Below, piece after piece: positions 25,998-35,028 of a DNA stretch of 49,309 nt. Positions within the stretch are counted from its first letter, which is position 1; every line of letters begins with the position of its first letter. The DNA comes from Thermoplasmata archaeon (GTDB taxonomy: Archaea; Thermoplasmatota; Thermoplasmata; Thermoplasmatales; Thermoplasmataceae): assembly GCA_021806345.1 (NCBI GenBank), contig JAJZXP010000297.1:1-49309 (forward strand), given 5' to 3'. The translations under genes and the position numbers were made by a program. The notes beneath the pieces were generated by a model, which worked only from the letters and a program-made list of their open reading frames with translations, was not told the origin of the DNA and did not search any database.

Positions 25998-26072
25998 ATG
26001 AATAAGGTAGACTGTGGCTATGAGGGGCTTCATTTAATGGAAAATAAATCGATAAGGGAGCAATCAGAATGA
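25998..26072 (+). CDS. Leaderless 24-residue mini-ORF coupled to GT-C gene
   Basis: A short frame (MNKVDCGYEGLH to REQSE) starts 24 bases after a TATA box and ends TGA in an ATGA overlap with the large membrane-protein gene at 26069. A Shine-Dalgarno-like AGGGAG at about 26055-26060 lies inside it and serves the downstream start. The leaderless start, the internal Shine-Dalgarno site and the ATGA overlap together suggest it is translated and couples translation of the GT-C gene, as a leader peptide would. It is unrecognised as a protein family and too short for certainty. Confidence 0.45.
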   Translation: MNKVDCGYEGLHLMENKSIREQSE

Positions 26073-27901
26073 TACCACGTATTCCTCATGATTTCCGATT
26101 TGCATTCCTCACAATGGCCGGTTTTCTTATTGTAGGAGCAACTGCAACCTGGCATTCATCCGGTTATCTAAGCATGTCTGCCTGGTTCTTTGAGTGGGCA
26201 GATGTGGTTCTAGCCTTTTCATGTGTTTTCATGGCAACACGACGAAGTGATGTGAAACACGATTCTGTTTCCACCATTCTCATAATAATATCGGCACTGG
26301 TTGTTATACTCCCACTTGGAAGAACTTCCTCACTTCCAGTGTTCACAACTCCTGACCCAGTTTACTATGGAGTTTTCGGAATTCCAATAATTATTATTGC
26401 CTATTTTATCATATTCCGTGAAAAACTAAACCAGAATGAAAAAACACTCTCACTGCTGTTCTTCTTATTCGTCTTGGGCACTATTATGTTTGTTACATAC
26501 CTGTTTTATTCATATTCAATGAAATTCCCGACGGATGAGTCTGTAGTTGACCTTTACTCGGCACATCTGTTCCTGCATGGTTTCAATCCTTACAATCTCA
26601 ACAACATTGCAGGCGGGTTTGGTTATTACGGATATCCTATCTATGCCAATACTCCTTTGACAACTGGCGGATACGTATATTACCTCACTTATCCGGCTCT
26701 TTCATTCATAACTATGGTACCTGCAGAAATTCTGAATATCAAAGGTTCACTGGTAATGTTGCCTTTTTTTGCGGTTCCAGTTTTCCTGGCATGGTACAGG
26801 GGTTGGTCTCGAAAGGAATGGTTAAATTCGGCTCTTGTGCTACTTCCATTTCTTAGTATAAGTATCTATTCGTCTCAGGTTAGCCTGGCTGACCTCAACA
26901 TTGTATGGGCTTCCCTGATGATGGCTTCATATTATCTGCTTCCAAGAGCAAAGTATTCTGGTTTTCTTTATGGCCTTGCCCTATCTGTAAAACAGTTTCC
27001 GGCAATTACTCTCCCATTTTTCCTATTTTTCATTTACAAGGAACACGGAAAAAAGAAATCCCTCTGGTGGCTTATTTCCATGGTAGCTACATTTCTTGCA
27101 GTAAACGGATATTTCATGATAATAGGATTCCACAGCTTCTTGAGTGCTATGCTTGCCAACGAGACTGGACCATTGATCGGGGTTGGATTTGGGCCTTCCC
27201 AAATATCCTTCCTTGGCTATCTTCCAATTCCACACGTTTATTTTACTATAACAATGGTTTCCCTTACTCTCTCACTATTTGTCCTTTATGTCTTGAGGTA
27301 CAGGGAAATCAAGTACGCCATCTTTGCTTTTCCGATAATAATATTCCTGTTTAATTACAGGCTTTTTGTGCAGTATATCCTCTACTGGCTGATTTTGGCC
27401 CTTCTTCCGTTCATGGACCTTCTTCATCAGAAAGAAATGGAGTTAAAGGAAAAGCATGAGAAGGTTAAGCGCACACACTACACGGGGATAAAGAGCAGAA
27501 AGGTTGTAGCCGCAATTCTTATTATTATCACGATTGGTTCAATTGCTGTGGGATTCAACCAGGGCGTGGTAAATAACCCAGGTAATTTTACTATAAATTC
27601 CGTTTCTGTAAAAGGTTACAACGCTACAGGCTTCGTTGATGATATGTCTGTAAACATTACATATCATGGAGGAACAATTTTGAATACAGGTGTGCTGTTC
27701 AGATTTGTGCTTCCCCAACCAATAGGCAATGCAAACATGTATCTGTGGAAACCTTCAACAAACATAACCCTCCATTCAGGTCAATCCGAGACAATAAATA
27801 TTGTACCATATTATTCCATTGACCCTCTGCCTGTTGGATATAATTACAGGGTTATTGCATATTATGGTGATATCATGGGGTCAGGTACAGGAACAACATG
27901 A
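26069..27901 (+). CDS. GT-C-type polyprenyl-phosphate-sugar glycosyltransferase, GT87/DUF2029-like
   Basis: A 610-residue polytopic membrane protein with about 11-12 hydrophobic helices and a ~90-residue C-terminal beta-rich extracytoplasmic domain (GNFTINSVSVKGYNATG to the end). The first outer loop has an acidic pair and the phrase DESVVDLYSAHLFLHGFNPY; an acidic residue in this loop and the HGxNPY pattern are typical of GT-C enzymes. LALSVKQFPAITLPFFLFF matches the GT87 K-x-x-P segment. Such enzymes use dolichol-phosphate sugars outside the membrane. Donors could come from the DPM1-like enzyme encoded by the next, convergent gene (27930). Start set by ATG in an ATGA overlap with a mini-ORF. 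Confidence 0.7.
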   Translation: MIPRIPHDFRFAFLTMAGFLIVGATATWHSSGYLSMSAWFFEWADVVLAFSCVFMATRRSDVKHDSVSTILIIISALVVILPLGRTSSLPVFTTPDPVYYGVFGIPIIIIAYFIIFREKLNQNEKTLSLLFFLFVLGTIMFVTYLFYSYSMKFPTDESVVDLYSAHLFLHGFNPYNLNNIAGGFGYYGYPIYANTPLTTGGYVYYLTYPALSFITMVPAEILNIKGSLVMLPFFAVPVFLAWYRGWSRKEWLNSALVLLPFLSISIYSSQVSLADLNIVWASLMMASYYLLPRAKYSGFLYGLALSVKQFPAITLPFFLFFIYKEHGKKKSLWWLISMVATFLAVNGYFMIIGFHSFLSAMLANETGPLIGVGFGPSQISFLGYLPIPHVYFTITMVSLTLSLFVLYVLRYREIKYAIFAFPIIIFLFNYRLFVQYILYWLILALLPFMDLLHQKEMELKEKHEKVKRTHYTGIKSRKVVAAILIIITIGSIAVGFNQGVVNNPGNFTINSVSVKGYNATGFVDDMSVNITYHGGTILNTGVLFRFVLPQPIGNANMYLWKPSTNITLHSGQSETINIVPYYSIDPLPVGYNYRVIAYYGDIMGSGTGTT

Positions 27902-27929
27902 AGGTATCCGATTATTAAAGTGAATAAAT

Positions 27930-28646
27930 TCAGAGTCTCCCGTACTGTGAAGCTATTTTTCGGATATCCTTCACCTCCTCCAGGAAATTCCATATGAAAC
28001 CAGTTCCGCCTGAAACTATTTTGCTTTCTCCCTTTTCGCGTTCTTGAAATTTGAATGGAACATACCCGATTTTGGCTCCTTCATTTGCAACAATAAGAAA
28101 TGGGAGTAGTTTGTTGCCTTTCATCTTGTAGTTAACGGGAATCACAATGTCACGATTGAAACCAATAAACCCTGATACTGGATCACTAATCCCCCTACAG
28201 GGTTGGACTGCAATCTTCAAAAATAATTCTGCTCCGCGGGAGATAATGCCTCTTGATATTTTTCTATGTCCTATAAATCGGTGTGCAAGATATCTTGTTC
28301 CTATTACGATGTTGTAACCTCGCTGCAATGCAAAAAGAAATTCAGGCAAAACCTCAGGCGGGTGCTGCAGATCCCCGTCCATGATGACAATGTTCTGTGA
28401 TTCTGCTACTTTGAGACCCTCAAGATAGGAACCCATGTGTCCTAGTCTTTTATCATTGAAGACATTGGTGATGTCCTGACTGTTTGCACTCATTTCTGCC
28501 AGGATTTCCCTGCTTCCATCTCCACTCCCATCGTCTACGAATATCATCTGTACATCGTCAGTTGATTTACGAATTCTTCCGATCAATTCTTCTAAGTTTC
28601 CCGCTTCGTTTAAAATGGGAACGATGACACTTAGGTCCTTCAACAA
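27930..28646 (-). CDS. Dolichol-phosphate mannosyltransferase-like GT2 (DPM1 type)
   Basis: A 238-residue GT2 enzyme of the polyprenyl-phosphate mannose/glucose synthase type. Motifs: LSVIVPILNEAGNLEEL, MIFVDDGSGDGSREIL, IVIMDGDLQHPPEVLPEF (the DxD region) and FNRDIVIPVNYKMKGNKLLPFLIVANEG, then FKFQEREKGESKI, the conserved C-terminal signature with R-x-x-G-x-SK. There is no C-terminal membrane domain, so it should be the soluble, single-domain form. It would transfer a hexose from a nucleotide sugar to dolichyl phosphate, giving the donor for GT-C enzymes nearby. Starts with TTG. Confidence 0.87.
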   Translation of the reverse strand: MLKDLSVIVPILNEAGNLEELIGRIRKSTDDVQMIFVDDGSGDGSREILAEMSANSQDITNVFNDKRLGHMGSYLEGLKVAESQNIVIMDGDLQHPPEVLPEFLFALQRGYNIVIGTRYLAHRFIGHRKISRGIISRGAELFLKIAVQPCRGISDPVSGFIGFNRDIVIPVNYKMKGNKLLPFLIVANEGAKIGYVPFKFQEREKGESKIVSGGTGFIWNFLEEVKDIRKIASQYGRL

Positions 28647-28785
28647 AGCTCTAAATTGGTGTTGATTAAATAAAACTAGGTGTTTAAACCGGAGATGAGT
28701 TGATGCGGCACATGGTTTATGGGTAACTGAAAAGCATCATTATATCGGTAGATTACGCTTACCTTAAGAAGGATAGCAATCAAAC

Positions 28786-30714
28786 ATGAGAAGTAAAGAG
28801 TCATTCAGATCTTCCTTTATACCACTGCTTGTGGTTCTGCTGGGGGTCGTTTTCTACTCAGTTGTCTATTCTTTTATAACTGTTGCAAAATTCAATGCTT
28901 ACAATGCCACAATCTTCGACTTGGGGGTGAATGCCCAGTTCCTGTATGGTGTATTTCATGGCAGCGTATCGCTCAATCCCAATTCACCTGATTTTATAAA
29001 TACTGGAAAGATGATTTATCTTGTGCTTGCCCCTTTCTACAACTTATATCCGCATGAACAGGTATTGCTTGTTTTCCAGAGCGTTTGGATAGCATTGGGC
29101 GCAATACCCATATATTTCCTTGCAAGGAAGAATATTGGTGACAACTTTATTGCTGTTTTCATAGCTTTATCATGGCTATTTTACTACCCCATGTCTGGAG
29201 TTAACTGGTTTGACTTTCATTTTATGGCGCTTTTTCCAACCTTCTTTCTGACAGGAATCACATTCCTCGAATACGGTAAAAAGAGATGGGCTTTGGCTTT
29301 CCTCGTTCTAGCAACAATGACAGACTTCCTTATTCCTGTCGTAATTATATTTTATTCTCTACTGTTGCTGTTCAGTATCGGAAGAAGAAACCAGAATATG
29401 GGGCACAATGCACTGGCCATTTCTCTACTAGTTATATCTATAACCATTCTCTCCGTGACGAACATTCTTAAGGGTACATCATACACAACATTTTACACGT
29501 ATGTATCAGCCACTAGGATTAGTGGCTTTAACTCCAGCTATGCTGAAATAGCATTATATCTGTTAAGAATACTATTACCTGTTGGCTTCATCTCTATCTT
29601 GGCACCCGAATACCTTGGTCTTCTCATACCTTTTTTTACCCTGGCGACAGTCAGCCGATATCAGCCATATGTCAGTACAATGTTTCTACAGTATTCTGCA
29701 CTCACTGCACCAATTGTATTCATCGCAGCTGTTAAGGGATTCAGAAAGTTGAAAAGCATTCCATGGGGATTTACTTTTAAACCACATTTAAGAAAATTTG
29801 CTGTAGCTATAATTTTAGTAAATTTCCTACTTGCTCTTTTTGTTACGCCTGCAGGGAATATCGTTACAAACGGTATTTACAACGAACCAACAGGTTACAT
29901 AATAACAGGCAGTCACGGTATCTACGACACAGGATCGGAGATTACCCAGAACACATATTCTCATTCTCTGAATGAATTGGCCTCATTAATTCCGGAAGGT
30001 TCTTCTGTGTTTGCACAAAACAATATTCCACAGTTGGCGCAGGGACGTAATCTCGTCATGCCTTCAACTATAATGTCCAACACATCACTTACTTCGCTTC
30101 CGGAATATGCATTGGTGGATCCATATAACGCTTACTTTACCAATCCAGTAATGCCGGGAGAACCACATGGTGTCAATGCCATGAATGCGTTTAATTCACT
30201 ATTTTCATCGGGGCTGTACGGTATTCTTGGTGAATCAGACGGCATATTGCTCTTGAAGTTGCATTATTTAGGCAATCCTGTGTTATATAATCCTCAGAAT
30301 TACAACTACACCCTTAAGAACCTCAGTATCCCGGCAGATGTATCCTTGGTGAATGATTCTGGAACATACTATCTTGACAACCTCTCTCACAACACAGCAT
30401 GGTATGGGCCATACATCGTATTGAGTCCAGGATCTTACACTGTTGACATATCTATGAAGTCCCCCCATATCAGCACAAACGATTCTATGTTATTTGAGGT
30501 AAGCTCGTTCTTCGGAGATAGCCAGAATACCACAATTCTATCGCAAAAGATCATAAATGCAACATCTTTCAATAAAACCGGATATATGAATATAGACATG
30601 AAACTTGTTTTAAACCGGTACTGGGTGAATGTTGAGTTCAGAGGAATAGATGCCGCATGGTCATCACCTCTTTCATTATCGTACGTATCAGTGCATCAAA
30701 ATTCGTGGTCATAG
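28786..30714 (+). CDS. Large membrane protein, DUF2079-type (GT-C-like)
   Basis: A 642-residue protein with about 10 membrane helices in the first ~360 residues and a ~270-residue mostly extracytoplasmic C-terminus. ATIFDLGVNAQFLYGVFHG is the DUF2079 signature (an acidic residue in the first outer loop), followed by YLVLAPFYNLYPHEQVLLVFQS and GAIPIYFLARKN, both typical of the family. Members are thought to be GT-C fold glycosyltransferases, although few if any have a proven substrate. The C-terminal region is rich in Ser, Asn and Tyr with a beta-rich look. TATA-like ATTATATC near 28739 and a short leader precede ATG 28786. Confidence 0.72.
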   Translation: MRSKESFRSSFIPLLVVLLGVVFYSVVYSFITVAKFNAYNATIFDLGVNAQFLYGVFHGSVSLNPNSPDFINTGKMIYLVLAPFYNLYPHEQVLLVFQSVWIALGAIPIYFLARKNIGDNFIAVFIALSWLFYYPMSGVNWFDFHFMALFPTFFLTGITFLEYGKKRWALAFLVLATMTDFLIPVVIIFYSLLLLFSIGRRNQNMGHNALAISLLVISITILSVTNILKGTSYTTFYTYVSATRISGFNSSYAEIALYLLRILLPVGFISILAPEYLGLLIPFFTLATVSRYQPYVSTMFLQYSALTAPIVFIAAVKGFRKLKSIPWGFTFKPHLRKFAVAIILVNFLLALFVTPAGNIVTNGIYNEPTGYIITGSHGIYDTGSEITQNTYSHSLNELASLIPEGSSVFAQNNIPQLAQGRNLVMPSTIMSNTSLTSLPEYALVDPYNAYFTNPVMPGEPHGVNAMNAFNSLFSSGLYGILGESDGILLLKLHYLGNPVLYNPQNYNYTLKNLSIPADVSLVNDSGTYYLDNLSHNTAWYGPYIVLSPGSYTVDISMKSPHISTNDSMLFEVSSFFGDSQNTTILSQKIINATSFNKTGYMNIDMKLVLNRYWVNVEFRGIDAAWSSPLSLSYVSVHQNSWS

Positions 30715-30906
30715 AACATAACCACTTATGAACCAAAAGGTTCATTGAGGAACATATGATACTTTTATCCGGTCTTTGAGTTAAATTTAGGTATACTTGT
30801 TCTTTATTCACATGACAACAAATGTATTATCAAACTACTTTAATTATAAAAATATATCATTATTTTCAATAGAAAATTTTAAACAGAGAGTGAGATTTAA
30901 CCCTTA

Positions 30907-31764
30907 GTGAACTCTTCATTGGAATCGGCTGAATACTCAGTTTTTAAACAATATGATTCTCAGTTTGAAGAGATAAAATACCCGGAAATCACAAAGGGAA
31001 AAGAAATACCAGTCGGTTACCACACATACTCGCTTGTAATACCAGCATACAATGAAGAAAAAAGAATTGTCCCATTTCTTGAGCACCTGAAGAATAACCT
31101 TTCACGTGAGTGGGAAGTAATTATTGTCTGCGATGGAAATGACAGGACTGCAGATATAGCTCGTTCAGTTAGTAGCCAGTTTAATGTGCTGGAGTTTAAA
31201 AAACGACTGGGTAAAGGTGGAGCAGTAAAGGAAGGCTTTAAGGTCGCGCATGGCAATATCATTGGGTATGTGGATGCAGACGGTGCAATTTCCTTCAGAG
31301 AGATAGCCAAGGTCTTCAATGTTGTCGATGGAACTACACAGGTTTCAGTGGGATCCAGATGGGTTAAAGGTTCCAAACTGGTAAAGTCACAACCTTTCCT
31401 GAGAGTGATACTTGGAAGATTTTATCATTATATGTCATTTGCATTGCTGGGCATCAGAGTCAAAGATACACAGTGTGGCATCAAAGCCTTCGAGGCGAAT
31501 ACTGTAAGAAATGTGATGAATTCAGTGACCCTTAAGAACCTGTCATTTGATACGGCAATTATATTTCATTGTATGAGAAAGGGAGCAAAGATAGCAGAAG
31601 TCCCAATTGTATGGAATGATGTTGAAGGGAGCAAGGTAAACCCCATCAAGACAGCATTCATCATGTTTCTCTCTTTGCTGGGCCTTAGGCTGGCCAATTC
31701 CAAAAACAAAGGCAGATTTTCCGACATCATAGACACGGTTAGAGATATGATGGAAAACGCCTGA
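30907..31764 (+). CDS. Dolichyl-phosphate beta-glucosyltransferase-like GT2 (ALG5 type)
   Basis: A 285-residue GT2 enzyme. YSLVIPAYNEEKRIVPFLEHL is the entry strand, VIIVCDGNDRTADIARS the first Asp motif, LGKGGAVKEGFKVAHGNIIGYVDADGAI carries the G-K-G and D-x-D elements of the ALG5 branch, and VKDTQCGIKAFEA plus IAEVPIVWNDVEGSKVNPIKT are the standard C-terminal motifs. No membrane anchor is evident apart from one mildly hydrophobic stretch near the end. It probably makes a dolichyl-phosphate hexose used by GT-C enzymes in this island. The start is GTG, with a TATA-like ATTTTAAA about 28 bases upstream. Confidence 0.87.
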   Translation: MNSSLESAEYSVFKQYDSQFEEIKYPEITKGKEIPVGYHTYSLVIPAYNEEKRIVPFLEHLKNNLSREWEVIIVCDGNDRTADIARSVSSQFNVLEFKKRLGKGGAVKEGFKVAHGNIIGYVDADGAISFREIAKVFNVVDGTTQVSVGSRWVKGSKLVKSQPFLRVILGRFYHYMSFALLGIRVKDTQCGIKAFEANTVRNVMNSVTLKNLSFDTAIIFHCMRKGAKIAEVPIVWNDVEGSKVNPIKTAFIMFLSLLGLRLANSKNKGRFSDIIDTVRDMMENA

Positions 31765-31871
31765 ATTCTATTTTAAAACTTTTTTAAGGAATATTATTCA
31801 CTTATCGTTCTTTCCTCATCAGGCATTGTCGTGAATTCTTCGGTTGCATAGCAGCCTTCAGTGCTGAGCAA

Positions 31872-31880
31872 TTATATATA
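31872..31880 (+). promoter_or_regulatory. TATA box of the second flippase gene
   Basis: TTATATATA centred about 29 bases before ATG 31905, a good match to the archaeal TATA consensus and to leaderless initiation. Confidence 0.5.
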
Positions 31881-31904
31881 TCCAACATACTCATACTCGC
31901 AAAG

Positions 31905-33434
31905 ATGGATGGTAATACATCCCCTGCCAGGTCAATTGGTATTGACGCCATATTCCAATATACTGGATCCGGCGTTCAGCTCTTCTCCGGGATGGTTTTC
32001 TACATAATTGCCGTAAGGCTTTTCAGCACATCCAGTGTAGGGGCCATAGCGCTGTTTGTTGCTATAGTCGGACTATTTAACATCGTTTTTTCCTTTGGAC
32101 TTGCGACCGCCGCCCAGCATTTCACTTCCTACAGCTTGGGGAAAAGTGATTATGCATCGGTCAGGCGCACAATTTACCGAATTCTTATGATCGGCACGGG
32201 ATTAAGCGTTGGGGGCCTACTTGCTCTGCAGCTTATGGCTTCTGAAATTTCACTGGTTTTCCTTCATTCCGCTAATTATACTGAACTGGTACGCATACTC
32301 GGCGTGGTTCTCTTCGGCAACATAATGTTTGGAATACTGAACGGCACCATTCTTGGAATACAGCAGTTCAGGCTTTCGGCAATCATCAGCATTGTCATAT
32401 GGGTAACGTATTATTTTGGTGCACTGTTTTTTGCGATTTACCTGCGCTCAATAGACACCATCGTATATGGTTGGATTGCAGGCATATTCTTGGGGGTGGC
32501 AGCAGAACTGGCCGTCGTACTTTCATCCGTGAGAAAATACTCCGGACCCGGAAATCCTCCAGCCAATTCATACATATTGCGCTATTCTTTTCCCATACTT
32601 CTTTCGGGAATAATATCATACGGGGCGGCGTATGCAGATAGGTTCATTGTATCCGGGCTGCTCAGCCTATCATCGCTTGGAGTTTACAATTTTTCGCTCC
32701 TGATTGCCTCGGCCATCGGTTTTGTTGCCATTCCCTTCAACAACATTCTTATGCCTAAATTTTCGGAGTTCTATGGCAAGGGTGAAAAGGAACGAATTGC
32801 CTCAACAGCTGAAGTATCATCGACACTCCTTTCTTATTTCTATGTACCTTCCGCATTGGGAATAGCCGCTCTCGCTCCCATTATACTGAAATTGCTCGGA
32901 GGCGCAGATTATGTATCGGGAGCAGTGCCTCTGCAAATTATCATGTTCTTTACCGCGATTTTCATTTCGCAGAATATCATAATCCAGGCGGTTGCCTCTG
33001 TCAGGAGAACGAGACTATTTCTATATTCCAGTGTATTTGCCTTGACGGGCAATGTGCTTCTGTCTATAATTCTTATACCGCGTTTCGGCCTTATTGGGGC
33101 TTCCCTGGGGTATTCTTCTGTTTATGTGATAACGTTCGGAATCCTATATTACTTCGCAAGGAAAGAAGGGGTCGTTTCATTTGATATTTCTGGAATACTT
33201 AAGGTGTGGGTGTCATCAATCCTCATGTTTCTCATAGTGGACTATGTATCAGATTTGTTCGGCCCACACATTTACCTATTGCCCTTTTATATAGTCCTAG
33301 GAGCTGCATTATACATTGGATTTGCGAAGATTTTTCGAATTTTCAAGAGAGAAAACAAGGAGCTTGTCCTTTCCCTTTTTCCATCAAGGTTATTTTTTAT
33401 TAGAAAACTCCTACTTTTTCTCGTACTTCACTGA
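31905..33434 (+). CDS. Polysaccharide flippase (Wzx-like, MOP superfamily)
   Basis: A 509-residue membrane protein with about 14 hydrophobic segments. SIGIDAIFQYTGSGVQLFSG is the usual N-terminal amphipathic start, VAIVGLFNIVFSFGLATAAQHFTSY is the conserved second helix with charged loop, and FPILLSGIISYGAAYADRFIVSG marks the repeat start of the second half. The family moves lipid-linked oligosaccharide across the membrane. Its GC content looks higher than that of neighbouring genes, which may mean a separate origin. A second flippase lies at 7501; having both suggests two glycans or two intermediates. Confidence 0.82.
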   Translation: MDGNTSPARSIGIDAIFQYTGSGVQLFSGMVFYIIAVRLFSTSSVGAIALFVAIVGLFNIVFSFGLATAAQHFTSYSLGKSDYASVRRTIYRILMIGTGLSVGGLLALQLMASEISLVFLHSANYTELVRILGVVLFGNIMFGILNGTILGIQQFRLSAIISIVIWVTYYFGALFFAIYLRSIDTIVYGWIAGIFLGVAAELAVVLSSVRKYSGPGNPPANSYILRYSFPILLSGIISYGAAYADRFIVSGLLSLSSLGVYNFSLLIASAIGFVAIPFNNILMPKFSEFYGKGEKERIASTAEVSSTLLSYFYVPSALGIAALAPIILKLLGGADYVSGAVPLQIIMFFTAIFISQNIIIQAVASVRRTRLFLYSSVFALTGNVLLSIILIPRFGLIGASLGYSSVYVITFGILYYFARKEGVVSFDISGILKVWVSSILMFLIVDYVSDLFGPHIYLLPFYIVLGAALYIGFAKIFRIFKRENKELVLSLFPSRLFFIRKLLLFLVLH

Positions 33435-33924
33435 AAATAGTTTCTATTAGCCAAAAAGTGTATTGGCATGCATTAAAAGTAAATTGGAGAACTATTTTTT
33501 CAATTGTAATGTTCACACAGTGAAGCCTCTTCTCTCAGAATAGGTTTCAAAGCATGATTTTTCAAACGCATAAGGAAACTTTACGATCTAAATGTTGTTT
33601 TAATATAAGTTTAGTGTAGCTGAATAAGGGGGTGGGGTAAGAAAGGACTTTCAATGATCGCCCTTATATGTCTCTTTAAGGCAAGGGGAAGACTTTAACA
33701 GGTGCTGATTATGTATGATTATTGCTAAGTATTTGATGTTAAAAAGGGCATTGAATTGCTCTTATAAATGTTAGTTCTTTGCCGCAAGTTTGACACATAG
33801 TTTTCAATAGAGAACGTTTTCAAGCTTATTCAGTCTAGTTTTTCTAAAACTAAAGATGCATAATTTCCAGTTAAAAATGACTAATAATAGATAAAACTAA
33901 ATATTCTTATTATAATCCGAAAAA
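33435..33924. other. AT-rich intergenic gap
   Basis: About 490 bases with no gene and no repeat I can recognise. TATA-like sequence at its right end (TAAATATT near 33897) probably serves the radical SAM gene. Confidence 0.4.
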
Positions 33925-35028
33925 GTGAGACTGCCGGTAAGACAGGTAACTAAGCGCATTAAGATTCAGATCGGATATGGGTGTAACGCAAAATGCAGTT
34001 TTTGTTATTATTATGACAAACTGAGCCAAAAAAACCTCCCCAGTAGCATGATTTTGGAAGAACTGGATCTGGCTAGGTCATTGGGTTTTGAAGATTTAGA
34101 CTTCAGTGGAGGGGAGCCCACTCTTTCTCCAATGCTGGAAAAGAGTATTGAGCATGCAAAAGAACTTGGTTTTAAGGATATAGGCATAATTACCAATGGA
34201 ATGGTAATATCAAACTCTAGAATGCTGGAGAAATATGTAAAATCAGGGCTCTCAGATGTACTTTTGTCTATTCACGGTTCGAAGGCCGAAGTTCATGATT
34301 CGTTAACCAATATACCGGGGAGCTTCGATAGAATATTGTCAGCAGCAAGGAATTCTACAGAGTTTGGAATAAAAGTTAGAACGAATTACGTTATTACAAA
34401 GAGTAACTACACCGATTTGGTGGATTATGCCAATTTGCTTAGCACTTTTGTTCCACATTCTTCTAACTTCATATTCTTTAATCCGTGGGCTACTGGAGTT
34501 TCTGACCTCGTTAAACTTACACCGAAGTTTGATGAGGCTAAGATATATCTTCAGAGCGCCATCGACATCCTGAAAGAAGCAGGAGTTGAGCATGTAAATG
34601 TTAGGTATGTGCCATTTTGTACCCTGGATGAAAAGTATTTTGGCAATATCGTAGACTTTCCGCAAAGACTATTTGACCAGTATGAATGGCAGTATCCGTT
34701 TACTGAATTTTCTGAGTGGATCCCTGAAGAATTTGTCAAAAGAAAGGAAGAGCCATTCGACCTCAGAGATGCCTATGCAAAGTATGTCAGAAGGCACAAA
34801 ATTATGGATCTGCGCTATGCCAGATCTATGCAGGACCTTAAGGATATTGTGGGGATGTCTCCCAACATAGAACAAATAAAATCACCAAAAAAATGGTACA
34901 AGAAAATCCCTGCATGCCATGAATGCGAACTCTCCAATGAGTGTGATGGAATAAAGAATGAGTATTTGGAAATTTTCGGAGGCTCTGAATTCAGACCTAT
35001 AAAAATTCAAGAGATTAATGCAAGCTGA
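33925..35028 (+). CDS. Radical SAM enzyme with SPASM-like C-terminal cysteines
   Basis: A 367-residue radical SAM protein. The [4Fe-4S]-SAM motif is C20-x3-C24-x2-C27 (GYGCNAKCSFCYYY), the SAM-binding GGEP is at 62-65, and the TIM-barrel helices and strands follow normally (ITNGMVISN, LSIHGSKAEVHDS). Auxiliary-cluster cysteines are suggested by C232 and by C331-x2-C334-x5-C340, which look like a reduced SPASM/twitch region. It overlaps the following GT2 gene by 11 bases, so the two are coupled. I infer modification of a sugar, lipid or peptide in the glycan pathway; the reaction is unknown. GTG start about 25 bases after a TATA-like sequence. Confidence 0.82.
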   Translation: MRLPVRQVTKRIKIQIGYGCNAKCSFCYYYDKLSQKNLPSSMILEELDLARSLGFEDLDFSGGEPTLSPMLEKSIEHAKELGFKDIGIITNGMVISNSRMLEKYVKSGLSDVLLSIHGSKAEVHDSLTNIPGSFDRILSAARNSTEFGIKVRTNYVITKSNYTDLVDYANLLSTFVPHSSNFIFFNPWATGVSDLVKLTPKFDEAKIYLQSAIDILKEAGVEHVNVRYVPFCTLDEKYFGNIVDFPQRLFDQYEWQYPFTEFSEWIPEEFVKRKEEPFDLRDAYAKYVRRHKIMDLRYARSMQDLKDIVGMSPNIEQIKSPKKWYKKIPACHECELSNECDGIKNEYLEIFGGSEFRPIKIQEINAS

